Translations under genes and position numbers: made by a program | NCBI GenBank assembly: GCA_003024985.2 | Contig: PXIH01S0005705.1 | DNA from: Euperipatoides rowelli | Lineage: Eukaryota; Onychophora; Udeonychophora; Euonychophora; Peripatopsidae | Strand: one strand, 5' to 3' | Length of the DNA stretch: 10,953 bases | Shown here: piece by piece, positions 1 to 8,780 of the stretch | How the letters are laid out: every line of letters starts with the position of its first letter | Numbering within the stretch: the first letter of the stretch is position 1 | The notes under the pieces: generated by a model | Databases searched by the model: none | Seen by the model: the letters and a program-made list of their open reading frames with translations, nothing else | What the model was told of the DNA's origin: nothing

Positions 1-608
1 ATTTTTGATACATTAAAATGTAAAAAATTATTTAATTAAATGAAATATTTCTTGAAAAAAAAAATGTTAATGAAAATATCTTATTATGACCGATAAAGGT
101 TTCACATACCATTAGGGCCGAAATATTGGTCAACCGAGGTTAAGGGGTTAATATACTAAAATTTGATAATAAGCAGACTGTGTGCAAATAGCATTGTGTC
201 TATTGATACAAAAATGTGTACTAATAGCCAATCCCTTTAAAATAGTCTCAAGTGGAAGGGCACTTTAGAGATTTGGGGCCAAATTAAATATTAAAAAAAA
301 ATACACTGTATAAATTACATTGTACCATTAAAAAAATCATTACACATGAGGCTAAAATATCCTGCTGAGTAAAGTATTCTTAAGTGGAAGCAACCCTTTT
401 ACTAATTGGTGCAGTGTTACTGTATGTGTAAATGTGGCCCAGACTAAGAACAAAAAAATAGTGAAATAATGTTGATTGAGGTGAAGTTAATGTGGACTAC
501 CTGTATTTTATTGTCAAGTTTTTTTATACAACCAGCCTTTTTATTCTTAGTTGTAAAAAGAATTCTCTGATTGATTTTTCTCAGTTTAACTCATTGTACT
601 CTTTCAGA
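1..608. other. Non-coding AT-rich sequence
   Basis: I see no gene, RNA gene or recognisable mobile element here. All frames are broken by frequent stops, and A- and T-runs are common. The stretch ends in a pyrimidine-rich run followed by CAG at 606-608, which could be a splice acceptor for the weak candidate exon that follows. Confidence 0.5.
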
Positions 609-821
609 GTACATACAGTAGTTCTCTATGGCACAGGCTGGGCATTTATTTTGGCTGGTACAAATTTTTCAAAAGGACTGGGAGAGAAAAAAAATCTCAT
701 CTTGGAATTTTATGACTATGCTATAAGCACGGGTGTTATTAACTGTACAACTTATAACACCAGGATTGAGTTTGTTACCAGAAGCCGGAGCATATACGAC
801 AGAAATGAAAATGAACATTGA
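609..821 (+). CDS. Possible terminal exon of an unknown upstream gene (weak)
   Basis: An open frame runs from an acceptor-like site (TTGTACTCTTTCAG, ending at 608) to a TGA at 819-821 and would encode about 70 residues. The frame is also open back to an ATG at 492, but that 5' part is AT-rich and looks non-coding. The segment after 609 is less AT-rich than its surroundings and encodes a mixed peptide that ends in a charged tail (RNENEH). I recognise no domain or family. AATAAA signals follow at 1063 and 1081, which fits a last exon plus 3' UTR. An open frame of about 100 codons is expected by chance roughly once in a window of this length and composition, so coding status is doubtful. It does not resemble any part of ARMT1, and its in-frame stop rules it out as an internal exon of that gene. 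Confidence 0.2.
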   Translation, partial: VHTVVLYGTGWAFILAGTNFSKGLGEKKNLILEFYDYAISTGVINCTTYNTRIEFVTRSRSIYDRNENEH

Positions 822-1086
822 TTGAGTTATTGACTTTGATGTCTTGCATCTGGTTCAATTCACTTGCATACTCTTTTCAAAGTGAGCATTTCTGCATTGA
901 CCAATGAACTTTGACATAACATTGCTGGACCAGCTTAATTTTATACAGCAGTTTTGGCATAAAATATGAAGCCTGTATCTTGTACGTATCTGTTAAAGAG
1001 TTAAACTGTTTACATAAAAATAAGCAAACAGTAACAACAAATTTTGTAATTAGCACGAAATGAATAAAAGACATTGCATAAATAAA
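822..1086 (+). other. Possible 3' UTR with two AATAAA signals
   Basis: If 609-821 is a terminal exon, this less AT-rich stretch would be its 3' UTR. AATAAA occurs at 1063-1068 and 1081-1086. AATAAA is frequent by chance at this base composition, so the support is weak. Confidence 0.15.
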
Positions 1087-1867
1087 TTACATGATCAAGC
1101 ACCATGTTAATCTCTAATTCTTACCTTGTTACAATGCCTAAAAATCTCGTACAGTATTTGTAGTTACAGTATCTTTAAAAAAAAACTTGGTGGCTTTATT
1201 TTAATGCTAAAGCCCATGGAACCGGTGACATCTATTGACTGCTCTTAGTACTAGAATTAATTATTGCAAGTTCATTTTAAATAAAGGTTCTAATTCAAGC
1301 CTGTATAGAATTTAGTTAATCAGTTACCAACGTATTGATTTAATAATATCAATAATAAAATGTCGTCAAATATACATAAACCTCATCATATTGCTCACCT
1401 TTAAACAAAATTTCAACATAACATTGTCCTCATATGAATAAACATTGAGTTGGCTAATATGTCTGATGATGCTTCAGTGTCAATGTCTAATAGCAAGAGA
1501 GATAATGTGATTACTGGTTAGCTCAACTGCCCCTTGGAAGGTCTAAGTGTGACTATTTATTCCAGTCTATCATCACTAAAGCCATACGATTTTGTAGTTT
1601 TTAATACATATGAAGTAATTTAATGAGAGGAGGAATTTTTTTTATGGAATTGGGAAAAGAATAACTAAAAATTATAATGGGGTGATGTATTTCTCAGATA
1701 AAGGGATATGAATCACTTAAAACATAGGACAGCCTTAACCATAGGAGATAACCAAGTGAGTCTACTATTGCTAATCATGCTCTTCCTATCTTTGCTTTTT
1801 CCCACCAAAAATTTCTTGCTGTCTTCTGTCCCAAAAAAACTGTGACACATGGGCTTAGAAAACCTTG
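1087..1867. other. Non-coding sequence, nothing recognised
   Basis: Stops are dense in all six frames and I see no repeat structure beyond short A/T runs. Part or all of it may be intron of the ARMT1 gene, whose upstream exons I could not locate. Confidence 0.4.
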
Positions 1868-2022
1868 TGCTATGTTCCCGTTAGCGCTCGCCAAAANTGC
1901 CAAATACTATTGAAAATCAGATTTGGCTATTAAAATCTCAATCTCGGCAATTACAATATATGACTATTTCCAAAGTTTGGCTGGTATACATAAAAATTGG
2001 CGATTTAAGTTTTAAATGGACT

Positions 2023-2050
2023 TATTTATTTATTTATTTTATTTATTAAT
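2023..2050. repeat. TTTA-repeat tract
   Basis: About seven units of a slightly imperfect TTTA repeat. It could be a plain microsatellite or the tail of an old retroposon. I see no retroposon body next to it that would decide the matter. Confidence 0.6.
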
Positions 2051-2313
2051 TATAGCTAGACTTACACCAGGCTAGGGTGCAGTTACAAGACTATTGTTAA
2101 AAAAGCATTTGAATAAGATTATAAATAATATATAAATCAGCTAGCCTAATAAAATAAATAGTTTATCACTAAATAATAGCTTGTCAGCCATCTATCTACA
2201 GGTAGGTCTACCTTATCGTCATCATAATACAATCTTGAGTGAAAAAAAAAAAGTGAAAAGATGCAACCAATACAGTACGTTACGATATTTGCTTGTTGAA
2301 ATTTCCAATTACA

Positions 2314-2477
2314 TTTTTAAAAAAAATACTGTAAATTTTAGGAGATACATTGAATACCCAGATATCAAAATATAATTAATTAAAATGACAATTTAGTGCG
2401 TACACGTAGCCATTTTGATTATTTTATTTTATTCTAATTTTATAAACTAAACTTTTTTTTTTTAAAAAAAATACTGT
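2314..2477. repeat. Exact 19-base direct repeat, spacing 145
   Basis: TTTTTAAAAAAAATACTGT occurs at 2314-2332 and again at 2459-2477. The second copy extends the T-run to make a T11-A8 block. A similar T11-A9 block lies at 8464-8483. Such runs are low in complexity but are known to be intrinsically bent or stiff and unfavourable for nucleosomes. Confidence 0.6.
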
Positions 2478-3017
2478 TATTTGAAAAATAAAGCAATCTG
2501 TCATATTAAAATAGAATTAAATTAGATTAACCAAACGATGTCGATAGTAAATGTTAGAAATGTCTAGATACAGGCTGAATAACCCACAGTTTACCATGTT
2601 TTTTACATCTGCACATATATTTTCATCATTACTGAAGTGAGTTTCCCACAATTAAAAGTTTAATCACTTGTTTACAAGCTCCACCCAGTGCTAATGATTG
2701 GTTGTTTAAAGATTAATCTGATCTGAGTCATTATCCCCCGTCAACAATAATAATAAGCTATTGTCTTATTTTTAAATATTAGGTTGATTAAGACTTGCTT
2801 TAAAGTTTAGAACGATGGTAGAGTATAAATATTGTAAATACTAAATAAATTTTATATAGGCTAATTGATATTTTATTTAATTCATTTTTTTTTAAATATA
2901 GCTTAACTGTATCTTGGTGCTTTAGGTGCATATATTGGACCAAATAGCTTATGTAGTGTGAAAAGGAGTATTCGGATTATGAAGAAAAATGAGTAGGCTA
3001 AAATAAATAAATATTGG

Positions 3018-3915
3018 AAGTATTATAAATGTCTTTTTCATTATTTTAGACATCGTATCATTGATCGTTTATATAGAAAGCAATTATCTACAGTATGTCT
3101 GGATATTTTTTTTAATCACTGCTGGAATTTTTGTCTACTGTTTAGTAAATTATTATAAATAATTTTTAATTTAAACTTTTTTTTTTTAAGTTAGCATCGA
3201 TCTCTGGACCTACTGTATTTTAGACATTAGCCTGATTCAAACCTAATCACTTATATTAGAGATTCAAACCTAATGTCTAATATATTGATAGTTTCTTTTT
3301 ACTAATAATTTAGTGTAATCTGCAAATTGATTATTATTCAAAGTAATTTTTAAAGATAGTGTATATTTGTTAAAAAAAAAAAAAAATTAACGATAGTGTA
3401 TACTGCAAATCATAGTGCCCTAATTTCCAAACCTTAACTTGACAAAAACAAACATTTAATGAAATTTGACAATCCTGATTTAAATGATATAAGAAAGTTA
3501 ATCCATTTTTAAGAAGAAAAACGTATATAGATGTTATAAATGTCTACATTTATTATCTTATTTGTATACAGCATTATTTGTCTATATTTTTTTTTTACAT
3601 TGATGTAATTTCTGTTGACTTTTTTAATAAGACAGACTAGAAACAATTTTAATTTAGGCAATATTTTTAAGTCATCATTAGCCTGATTCATATCTAACCT
3701 CTAATTTAGGTCTAATAAATTGATAGCTTCTTTAACTAATTAATTATTTAGTCTAGTCTTCAAATTGAAGTTTAAGATAAGAATTTATAAAAATTTATTG
3801 CAAATCATAATATACACTAAATCCAAAACTAAATTGACCTAAATATATGCTTATACATTTAATCAAATTTCACTCAAACTATGCTTTAAATGACAAGAAA
3901 ATGATTCAATTTTTT
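3018..3915. repeat. Diverged tandem duplication (two units of about 400-500 bp)
   Basis: Unit A (about 3018-3500) and unit B (about 3528-3915) share a colinear series of blocks. TTATAAATGTCT opens each unit. TTAGCCTGATTCA occurs at about 3228 and 3679, then TTGATAG followed by CTTCTTT or TTCTTTTT, then TGCAAATCATA at 3404 and 3799, then ACATTTAAT(G/C)AAATTT. The offset shrinks from about 451 to 395 along the units, so indels have accumulated. Part of the difference is an internal repeat in unit A, where GATTCAAACCTAAT occurs at 3234 and 3261. Neither unit has a coding frame. The divergence suggests an old event. Confidence 0.55.
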
Positions 3916-3932
3916 AGAAACAAAATCGCCGA

Positions 3933-3950
3933 GAGGGGGTGCACCCCCTC
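3933..3950. repeat. 18-bp perfect palindrome, G/C-rich
   Basis: GAGGGGGTGCACCCCCTC equals its own reverse complement. It stands in a short G/C-rich patch (3927-3967) inside very AT-rich DNA, near the right edge of the repeat island. It could form a cruciform or be a protein-binding site. Such patches are also typical of the ends of small DNA transposons. Confidence 0.9.
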
Positions 3951-4040
3951 CCGTGACCACCCCCGGCTATTCACAAATTTGGTCTAGAACATTTGGCTAC
4001 TACTTAAAATTGGCTGGCGGGAACCTAGCTTGTGTCTAGG

Positions 4041-4535
4041 AATTTTCACCATTATTATTATTATAACCCCTTGTAACTTTTATTTTTACAAACAACTTAA
4101 TACTGTACTCAATTACTTGATTAAAGTGAGGAACTACAGTACATAATTACTTTTATAAGCAAATTTATTTTTATTAAATTACTTTTTAGTAATTTATTAT
4201 CACTGCTTGCCTGCAACTAAACAATTTGCCAACTGTTCCCCAAATTCAATTTTTTTTTACTAGGCTTATTTTGGTCTTTCTTAGTAAGCCCAAATAGCCA
4301 GTCATATTCCGTATATTTTTGAACGCCTCTTAAATAATAATATTAATCTTACTCTGAGTAATTTGTTTCAGAGACGTTATAACCTACTTGTTAGTAATTT
4401 TTTTCAAGCTATAAAGTTTGGAAAAAATCTTATGTCTAACTTCAAGATTATTATGGTTTTTAACAGATTTAAAAAAAAATCAACTTTTTTAAAGTCTTTT
4501 ATTTACTCTTATGAATTTTTTTTTTTATCTTTTAG
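4041..4535 (+). other. 3' end of the last ARMT1 intron, with splice acceptor
   Basis: This is AT-rich intronic sequence. It ends in a long pyrimidine tract and TAG (4516-4535), directly before the ARMT1 homology. The TAG is also an in-frame stop for the exon, which supports a splice here rather than a longer exon. The exon starts on a codon boundary, so the intron is phase 0. I found no upstream ARMT1 exon anywhere in 1-4535, so this intron is probably longer than 4 kb. Confidence 0.8.
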
Positions 4536-5297
4536 ATTGCATTATGGGGTAATAAGTGTGACTTATCCATTTCTCTTGGGAGTGATAATTCTCAAACTTC
4601 TGATCCTTTAGAGCAGTTATCTAACCTCAAATCCAACATTCTTGTGAACCACAGCAAGGACATTTGGAATTGCCTTCAGGCATGTCGCAGTCAAAGGCCA
4701 GGCTGTGTCAATGTTCACATTGTATTGGATAATGCAGGATTTGAATTGGTTACTGATTTCTGTTTAGCAGAATTTTTATTATCCTCAAAGCTGGTAGACA
4801 CTATTACTTTCTATGTAAAATCCATACCATGGTTTGTATCTGATGTGACGTTGAATGATTTTCATTGGACTATTGAGCAGTGTACAATCAATTCTCACTT
4901 GACTCATTTTGGAAAGAAATGGATGGATCACATTAGTGACAGGTCGTTCAGAGTGATTGAGGATAGCTTTTGGACTTTGCCTTACGACTTTAGTGAAATG
5001 AAAATAATTTCTCCATCTCTTTATTCAAAATTATCTGAAGCTGATATAATTATTATGAAAGGAGATTTAAACTATAGGAAATTAGTTGGGGATAGAAATT
5101 GGATGCACACAACTTCATTTGAATTTGCTTTGCGAGGTTTTCATCCAGCTCCCTTATGCATCTTGCGTACGCTTAAGGCAGATGTGGTTGTAGGTTTGCC
5201 TGTGGACTTGGATAAAGAAATTGAACAGCAAAACGATAATTGGATGGTCTCTGGAGATTATGCTGTAATAGAATTCTGTTCACGGCGAATAAATTAG
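4536..5297 (+). CDS. ARMT1: ARMT1 / DUF89 damage-control metal phosphatase, terminal exon (5' part missing)
   Basis: The exon encodes 253 residues plus a TAG stop, the C-terminal half of a protein that is about 440 residues long in vertebrates. It opens with LWGNKCDLS, a hallmark of the family. Key sites, numbered within this exon: VLDNAGFE with Asp65-Asn66 and FVSD with Asp103, which by family knowledge bind the catalytic divalent metal; the KGDLNYRKL substrate motif from Lys175; GFHPAPLC; and the RTLK motif from Arg211, the RTxK signature of DUF89 subfamily III. All expected active-site residues are present, so the gene looks functional. Subfamily III enzymes are metal-dependent phosphatases acting on phosphometabolites such as fructose-1-phosphate. 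A protein carboxyl-methyltransferase activity on PCNA has also been reported for human ARMT1 and is debated. The protein is expected to be soluble. The N-terminal helical part lies on upstream exons not found here. A possible GTG start at 4644 is only an internal Val codon. Confidence 0.95.
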   Translation: MALWGNKCDLSISLGSDNSQTSDPLEQLSNLKSNILVNHSKDIWNCLQACRSQRPGCVNVHIVLDNAGFELVTDFCLAEFLLSSKLVDTITFYVKSIPWFVSDVTLNDFHWTIEQCTINSHLTHFGKKWMDHISDRSFRVIEDSFWTLPYDFSEMKIISPSLYSKLSEADIIIMKGDLNYRKLVGDRNWMHTTSFEFALRGFHPAPLCILRTLKADVVVGLPVDLDKEIEQQNDNWMVSGDYAVIEFCSRRIN

Positions 5298-5770
5298 AAC
5301 TATGAAATTCTCTCAGATCATTTTTATATTGGATCAATAGCTATTCAATTGTAAAATGACAATCGTGCAAATAATTTATGTATATTTTTGTACAAGGTTG
5401 ATATGGATTGTTTTCTTTTTAGTTAATCTATCGATTATAAATTTGAATGGAAAACTTTTCATGTTTTTTATTACACTGGTATTTTAAAATATCTCGTAAC
5501 ATATTCTTTTGTATATATGTACAGTGATTTATGTACATATTGATGTTTCTTTTAAAATAATAGACTCTTAAACTAACTTTTCAAAATTTTATCACTTTTG
5601 GATAATGCATTACTTGTTTATTAAATTTTATGATATATTTATATTTTCATTTTTTTTTCCTTTTAAATTTAGCTTGTCAAATAAGATGCATTATTTATGT
5701 ATTTATAAATATTTTTGCATCTTTGTTAATGAATCTTAAAGTAGATTAAAGGTGTTATTTTTTTAATTAT
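5298..5770 (+). other. ARMT1 3' UTR
   Basis: This is AT- and U-rich sequence after the stop codon with no open frame. I find no canonical AATAAA beyond the one overlapping the stop region. The best candidate signals are ATTAAA at 5620-5625, followed by a U-rich stretch, and ATTAAA at 5745-5750, followed by GGTGTTATTTTTTT, a good GU/U-rich downstream element. The exact end is inferred. Confidence 0.55.
5745..5767 (+). terminator. Candidate polyadenylation site of ARMT1
   Basis: ATTAAA, the commonest variant signal, is followed directly by a GU-rich then U-rich run. The alternative upstream is ATTAAA at 5620-5625. The choice between them rests only on the downstream element. Confidence 0.4.
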
Positions 5771-5787
5771 ACTTTTTATTTATCTGT

Positions 5788-5985
5788 TTATACTGTATAT
5801 ATATATATATATATATACAGTATATATATATATACAGTATATATATATATATATGTATATACAGTATATATATATATATATATATATATACAGTATATAT
5901 ACTGTATATATGTACTGTATATACTGTATATATACAGTACCGTATGTATATACACTGTATATACTGTATATGTATATATACACTG
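5788..5985. repeat. (TA)n microsatellite broken by CTGTA/TACAG palindromic units
   Basis: This is nearly pure alternating TA with CAG or CTG inserted at intervals. The first block, 5791-5822, is a perfect 32-bp palindrome that starts TACTGTA and ends TACAGTA. Further units follow with the same caps. The array can fold into many hairpins or cruciforms. The Tyr/Ile-rich open frames that cross it on both strands are by-products of the repeat and not genes. Confidence 0.95.
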
Positions 5986-6042
5986 GTGATACCAGTTTTA
6001 TATATAGAGCTCACTGGGTGATACTGGTATGGTACTCCATAC
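5981..6042. repeat. Short hairpins and direct repeat at the edge of the TA array
   Basis: ACTGGT-GAT-ACCAGT (5982-5996) and GTATGG-TACT-CCATAC (6027-6042) are perfect small inverted repeats. CACTGG(G)TGATAC occurs directly repeated at 5981 and 6012. The pattern resembles the ends of a small non-autonomous DNA transposon, but I cannot define both ends of one. Confidence 0.4.
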
Positions 6043-7070
6043 GCTCTCCTCAACCAAACAGTGCTGCAATCATTGGAGAAGGCTTTCAATGAATACGCAA
6101 GATAGGCTACACATTTGATCCATAACAGAAAACACAGCCACTCCACCAGAGAGAGACATTTGGAAAACCTATTTGTGTGTCTTTACTAGCTAGCTTGGAG
6201 AGTTTAAACTTATGTGGGATGTGGAAGCTCTTAGGGTATCTAAAGAAACAGCCCAAAACTTGTCAAAAATAAACTAAGGAAAATTCTAAATTTACTTAGA
6301 CAATATATCATCGAGTAGAGTTTATAGAGAGTTAAAAATGACGCATAGACTCCCTTGCTAAACTTATGAAAGCCGTTTTGTTGAATCTCCCTGACCGGAG
6401 TAAGCCTAATAAATTTAAAAAACATAAATAAAAGTTTGAGTAAATTAAGCAAAGAAAATTATTATAACATAAATGGTGAAATTAAATGCAATAAAATTTT
6501 AAATTAAAGCAAGACTTCAACGATCGTAACTAAGTTGAAGCTAGTCTATTGATTATGCTGGGCCATAATCTATGGATGTAGACTAGGCTTGACAGGTAGT
6601 AGATGAGGATACTTTTCAAAGCTGCATGCTTCTAAAAATTTCAAAGTCCACAAATTTTAACTTAGATTAAAATCATCAGTTGACTGGATATAGATTTTGT
6701 GGTAAGCTTAGAGTTCTGGACTTGGCTCACGGCTGCTATTAGCAAGATGTCATGTTAGTGAGGGAACTTGTCTGCCATCGGTATGCATCGTTTTAGAGTT
6801 AAATTAGATAGATTTTTAAATCGTATTTTTTAAATCATATTTTTAAATCATATATTTGCTTTTTGATTTTTTTCTAAGTCACTGGTGAAACACTTAGAAA
6901 ATATTTTAAATCAATAAAATTGAGTAAATTCACTTCATTTTGACTTTCTTTTAGCGTAGAGAGCTCCGGAATCAATTTTTGACTGAGATTTTTGATAGTC
7001 ATTCCAAATTTTCATGACGTTATCAGACTTAAAAACTCCAACAATTAAAATTAAACTTTATTGGGTAACT
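6043..7070. other. Intergenic sequence, no gene seen
   Basis: A patch at about 6000-6200 is less AT-rich than its surroundings and includes a 27-codon open stretch (6022-6102) that reads like protein (TVLQSLEKAFNEYAR, then TAG) but is too short to call. From 6200 on, stops are dense in every frame and I see only scattered A/T runs. Confidence 0.5.
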
Positions 7071-7230
7071 CCCGGTGGCGGATTTAAGGTAAAGGGTCCA
7101 CTCATCAAAAATAAAGAAGGGTCTTTAATACAAAAGAAAGGCTCAGTTTTTACATTTTTATTAGAGACCCCCTACAGTCAAATGTAAGTAGATTATATTA
7201 GGTCGGAGGGGGCTCATCAACACCTGCAAG
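7071..7230. repeat. G/C-patched fragment resembling a small interspersed repeat
   Basis: CCCGGTGGCGGATTTAAGG at the left and GGTCGGAGGGGGCTCATCAA at the right bracket a short AT-rich interior. CTCATCAA occurs near both sides. Words like GGTGGCGGAT-TTA next to G-runs are common in interspersed elements of many invertebrate genomes. This is resemblance from general knowledge, not a database match. Confidence 0.25.
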
Positions 7231-8780
7231 TTTAGAAAAATTTAAAAAATAAAAGATTTGTTTATAGCTTTTTGAGTATAGTTGGATTTCAATTTATTAA
7301 CATTTAACTTAATTCAAATTTAATGAAATTAAAGGAATTTTATAATTGAATTTAATTAATTGAGGTGGATTATGAGCCTCATGGATAGATGTTTTTTTTT
7401 TCCCACTTGAGGGTTAAGAAAATATTACGGTACCGGTATTTGTTTTTTTTTTAATCCTAGATAAAATACTAAGTTAATGCTATTTTGCCACCCCCCTCAC
7501 TCGCCAATTAAAATTAAATAATGTTTTAAAAAAACACCTACATGCATTTAAAACAAATAGGCTAATTTCTTTCAATATTATAAGCTATAATGGAACATAT
7601 TGTAGATCCATGTTTAGATACAAAGTATTGAAAAACTGAAAACAATGAAATACAGTAAATATATAATGTATTTTGACGAATTTAAAATAGGTATTGTATT
7701 ATTTATATTGTATAACAAATTATAAAAATGGTCATTACTTAAACTCAACAATTGTTTAATTTTTCATTTAATACAAACAGAAAATATTAGATTTTATTTA
7801 AAAAGTTCAAAAATGTTTAAGTTTAGGTTTATTTATTTAACAATAAGATATAGACACTTGGTCTTTACAGTTGACAAAATGGGCATTATACAAAAATTAA
7901 AGTTATTCACTACATGAATGAACATATAAAACTTATTGATTTTCACTTATTGAAGTTCTTGGGAGTACAAGATCTCTGGTATTATTCGCTGAAAATTTCT
8001 TTTATGATCATGAAAATTGAAAATGTCATGTCTCCCATAGTTGTCCCCGTATAGCATTAAACTTATAATGGAAAAAGTCAGTTCCTGGTTATTCAAAAAT
8101 GTAATAAAATTATTCTGTTAAAAAAAAACATGTCATTGATTGTTTTTATAATAAAATTTTATTCATTCCATTTTAGTGATTTTTACCAAATAAATTAAAT
8201 ATGAAACTAGAATTAACCCAGTTGGCCGGTACTTGTGAAAAACACTATTTTGATCAGTATGGCCAAAGAAAATGAATGTCACGCTTGTCTGCAAAATCAA
8301 ACTGAATTAAAATAAAAAAACATTGAGGATCTAACATACAGTAGATGCCTTATATCTGGGGTGACCAACTGACAACTTGTTTTTTATGGAGATCGATGTT
8401 TTCAAATTAAAATCAGTCACCAGCTATTTTGTGATTTGCGGGGGCCTCACCCAGTTGATAATCTTTTTTTTTTTAAAAAAAAATTGTTTCAGCAATATTA
8501 CGAGCATTTTTTTTTTTTTTTTTTTACAATTAACACTTTTTCAAATAACTAACAATGAAATATAAACATTTGTATTAAATAACAATATTGTTTTTGGTTT
8601 TTTTTTTAATAAAGCCATTCAAAAACAAGTGATTCATTGGCATTGCATGGGAGTGGGTTGAAGTTCTTTGCTGAAAAGGAGGTAAAAACTTAAGTTTACA
8701 GGCAGATTGATAGAAACTGAGTTTATTTGTTATCTTATGTCTCGTGTATGATAACCTACTTAGTCAAGGTCATTCAAAAA
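7231..8780. other. Intergenic sequence, no gene seen
   Basis: Highly AT-rich with no convincing open frame. Notable details: the nested palindromes CGGTACCG and TACCGGTA at 7428-7438, a C-run at 7491-7496, a T11-A9 block at 8464-8483, and a run of 19 T at 8507-8525. I see no RNA gene or transposase remnant. Confidence 0.5.

Larger units (their letters stand above)
1868..4040. repeat. Repeat-rich island, possible decayed mobile element with related ends
   Basis: The left end (about 1872-1925) and the reverse complement of the right end (about 3920-4030) share short blocks in the same order: GTTCCCG, then GCCAAAT about 25 bases in, then CTCGGC(A/G)AT. This is what degenerate terminal inverted repeats would look like. 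Similar words sit just outside the blocks on each side (CTTGTGCTA near 1864, CTTGTGTCTA near 4030), which might be a worn target-site duplication. The interior is extremely AT-rich and holds a TTTA-repeat tract, an exact 19-base direct repeat and a diverged duplication, but no transposase frame. The matches are short, so the element is a hypothesis. One base (1897) is an unresolved N. Confidence 0.2.

Noticed and set aside
877-1074. Minus-strand frame of 65 codons, and similar short frames at 2181-2375, 3509-3691, 6240-6452 and 8377-8565
   Set aside because: Their lengths are expected by chance at this base composition. Their peptides show no domain, and no splice or promoter context supports them.
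1897-1897. Ambiguous base N
   Set aside because: A single unresolved base in non-coding sequence; it affects no gene call.
4363-4611. 82-codon + strand frame overlapping the start of the ARMT1 exon
   Set aside because: It is in a different frame from ARMT1 and runs through the intron's pyrimidine tract, giving a Phe/Leu-rich chance peptide.
4644-5297. ARMT1 exon starting at GTG 4644 as an independent 217-residue protein
   Set aside because: Family homology (LWGNKCDLS) continues upstream to the acceptor at 4535, so 4644 is an internal Val codon.
5763-6146. Open frames on both strands through the TA array
   Set aside because: They encode almost only Tyr and Ile (with some Val, Cys and Met) from the repeat itself, on both strands at once. 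They are by-products of low-complexity DNA.
8355-8462. GGGGTGACCAACTG as a hAT transposon end
   Set aside because: It recalls hAT-type termini, but I found no matching inverted end or flanking 8-bp duplication. The CACCCAGTTG word downstream is not its inverted partner.
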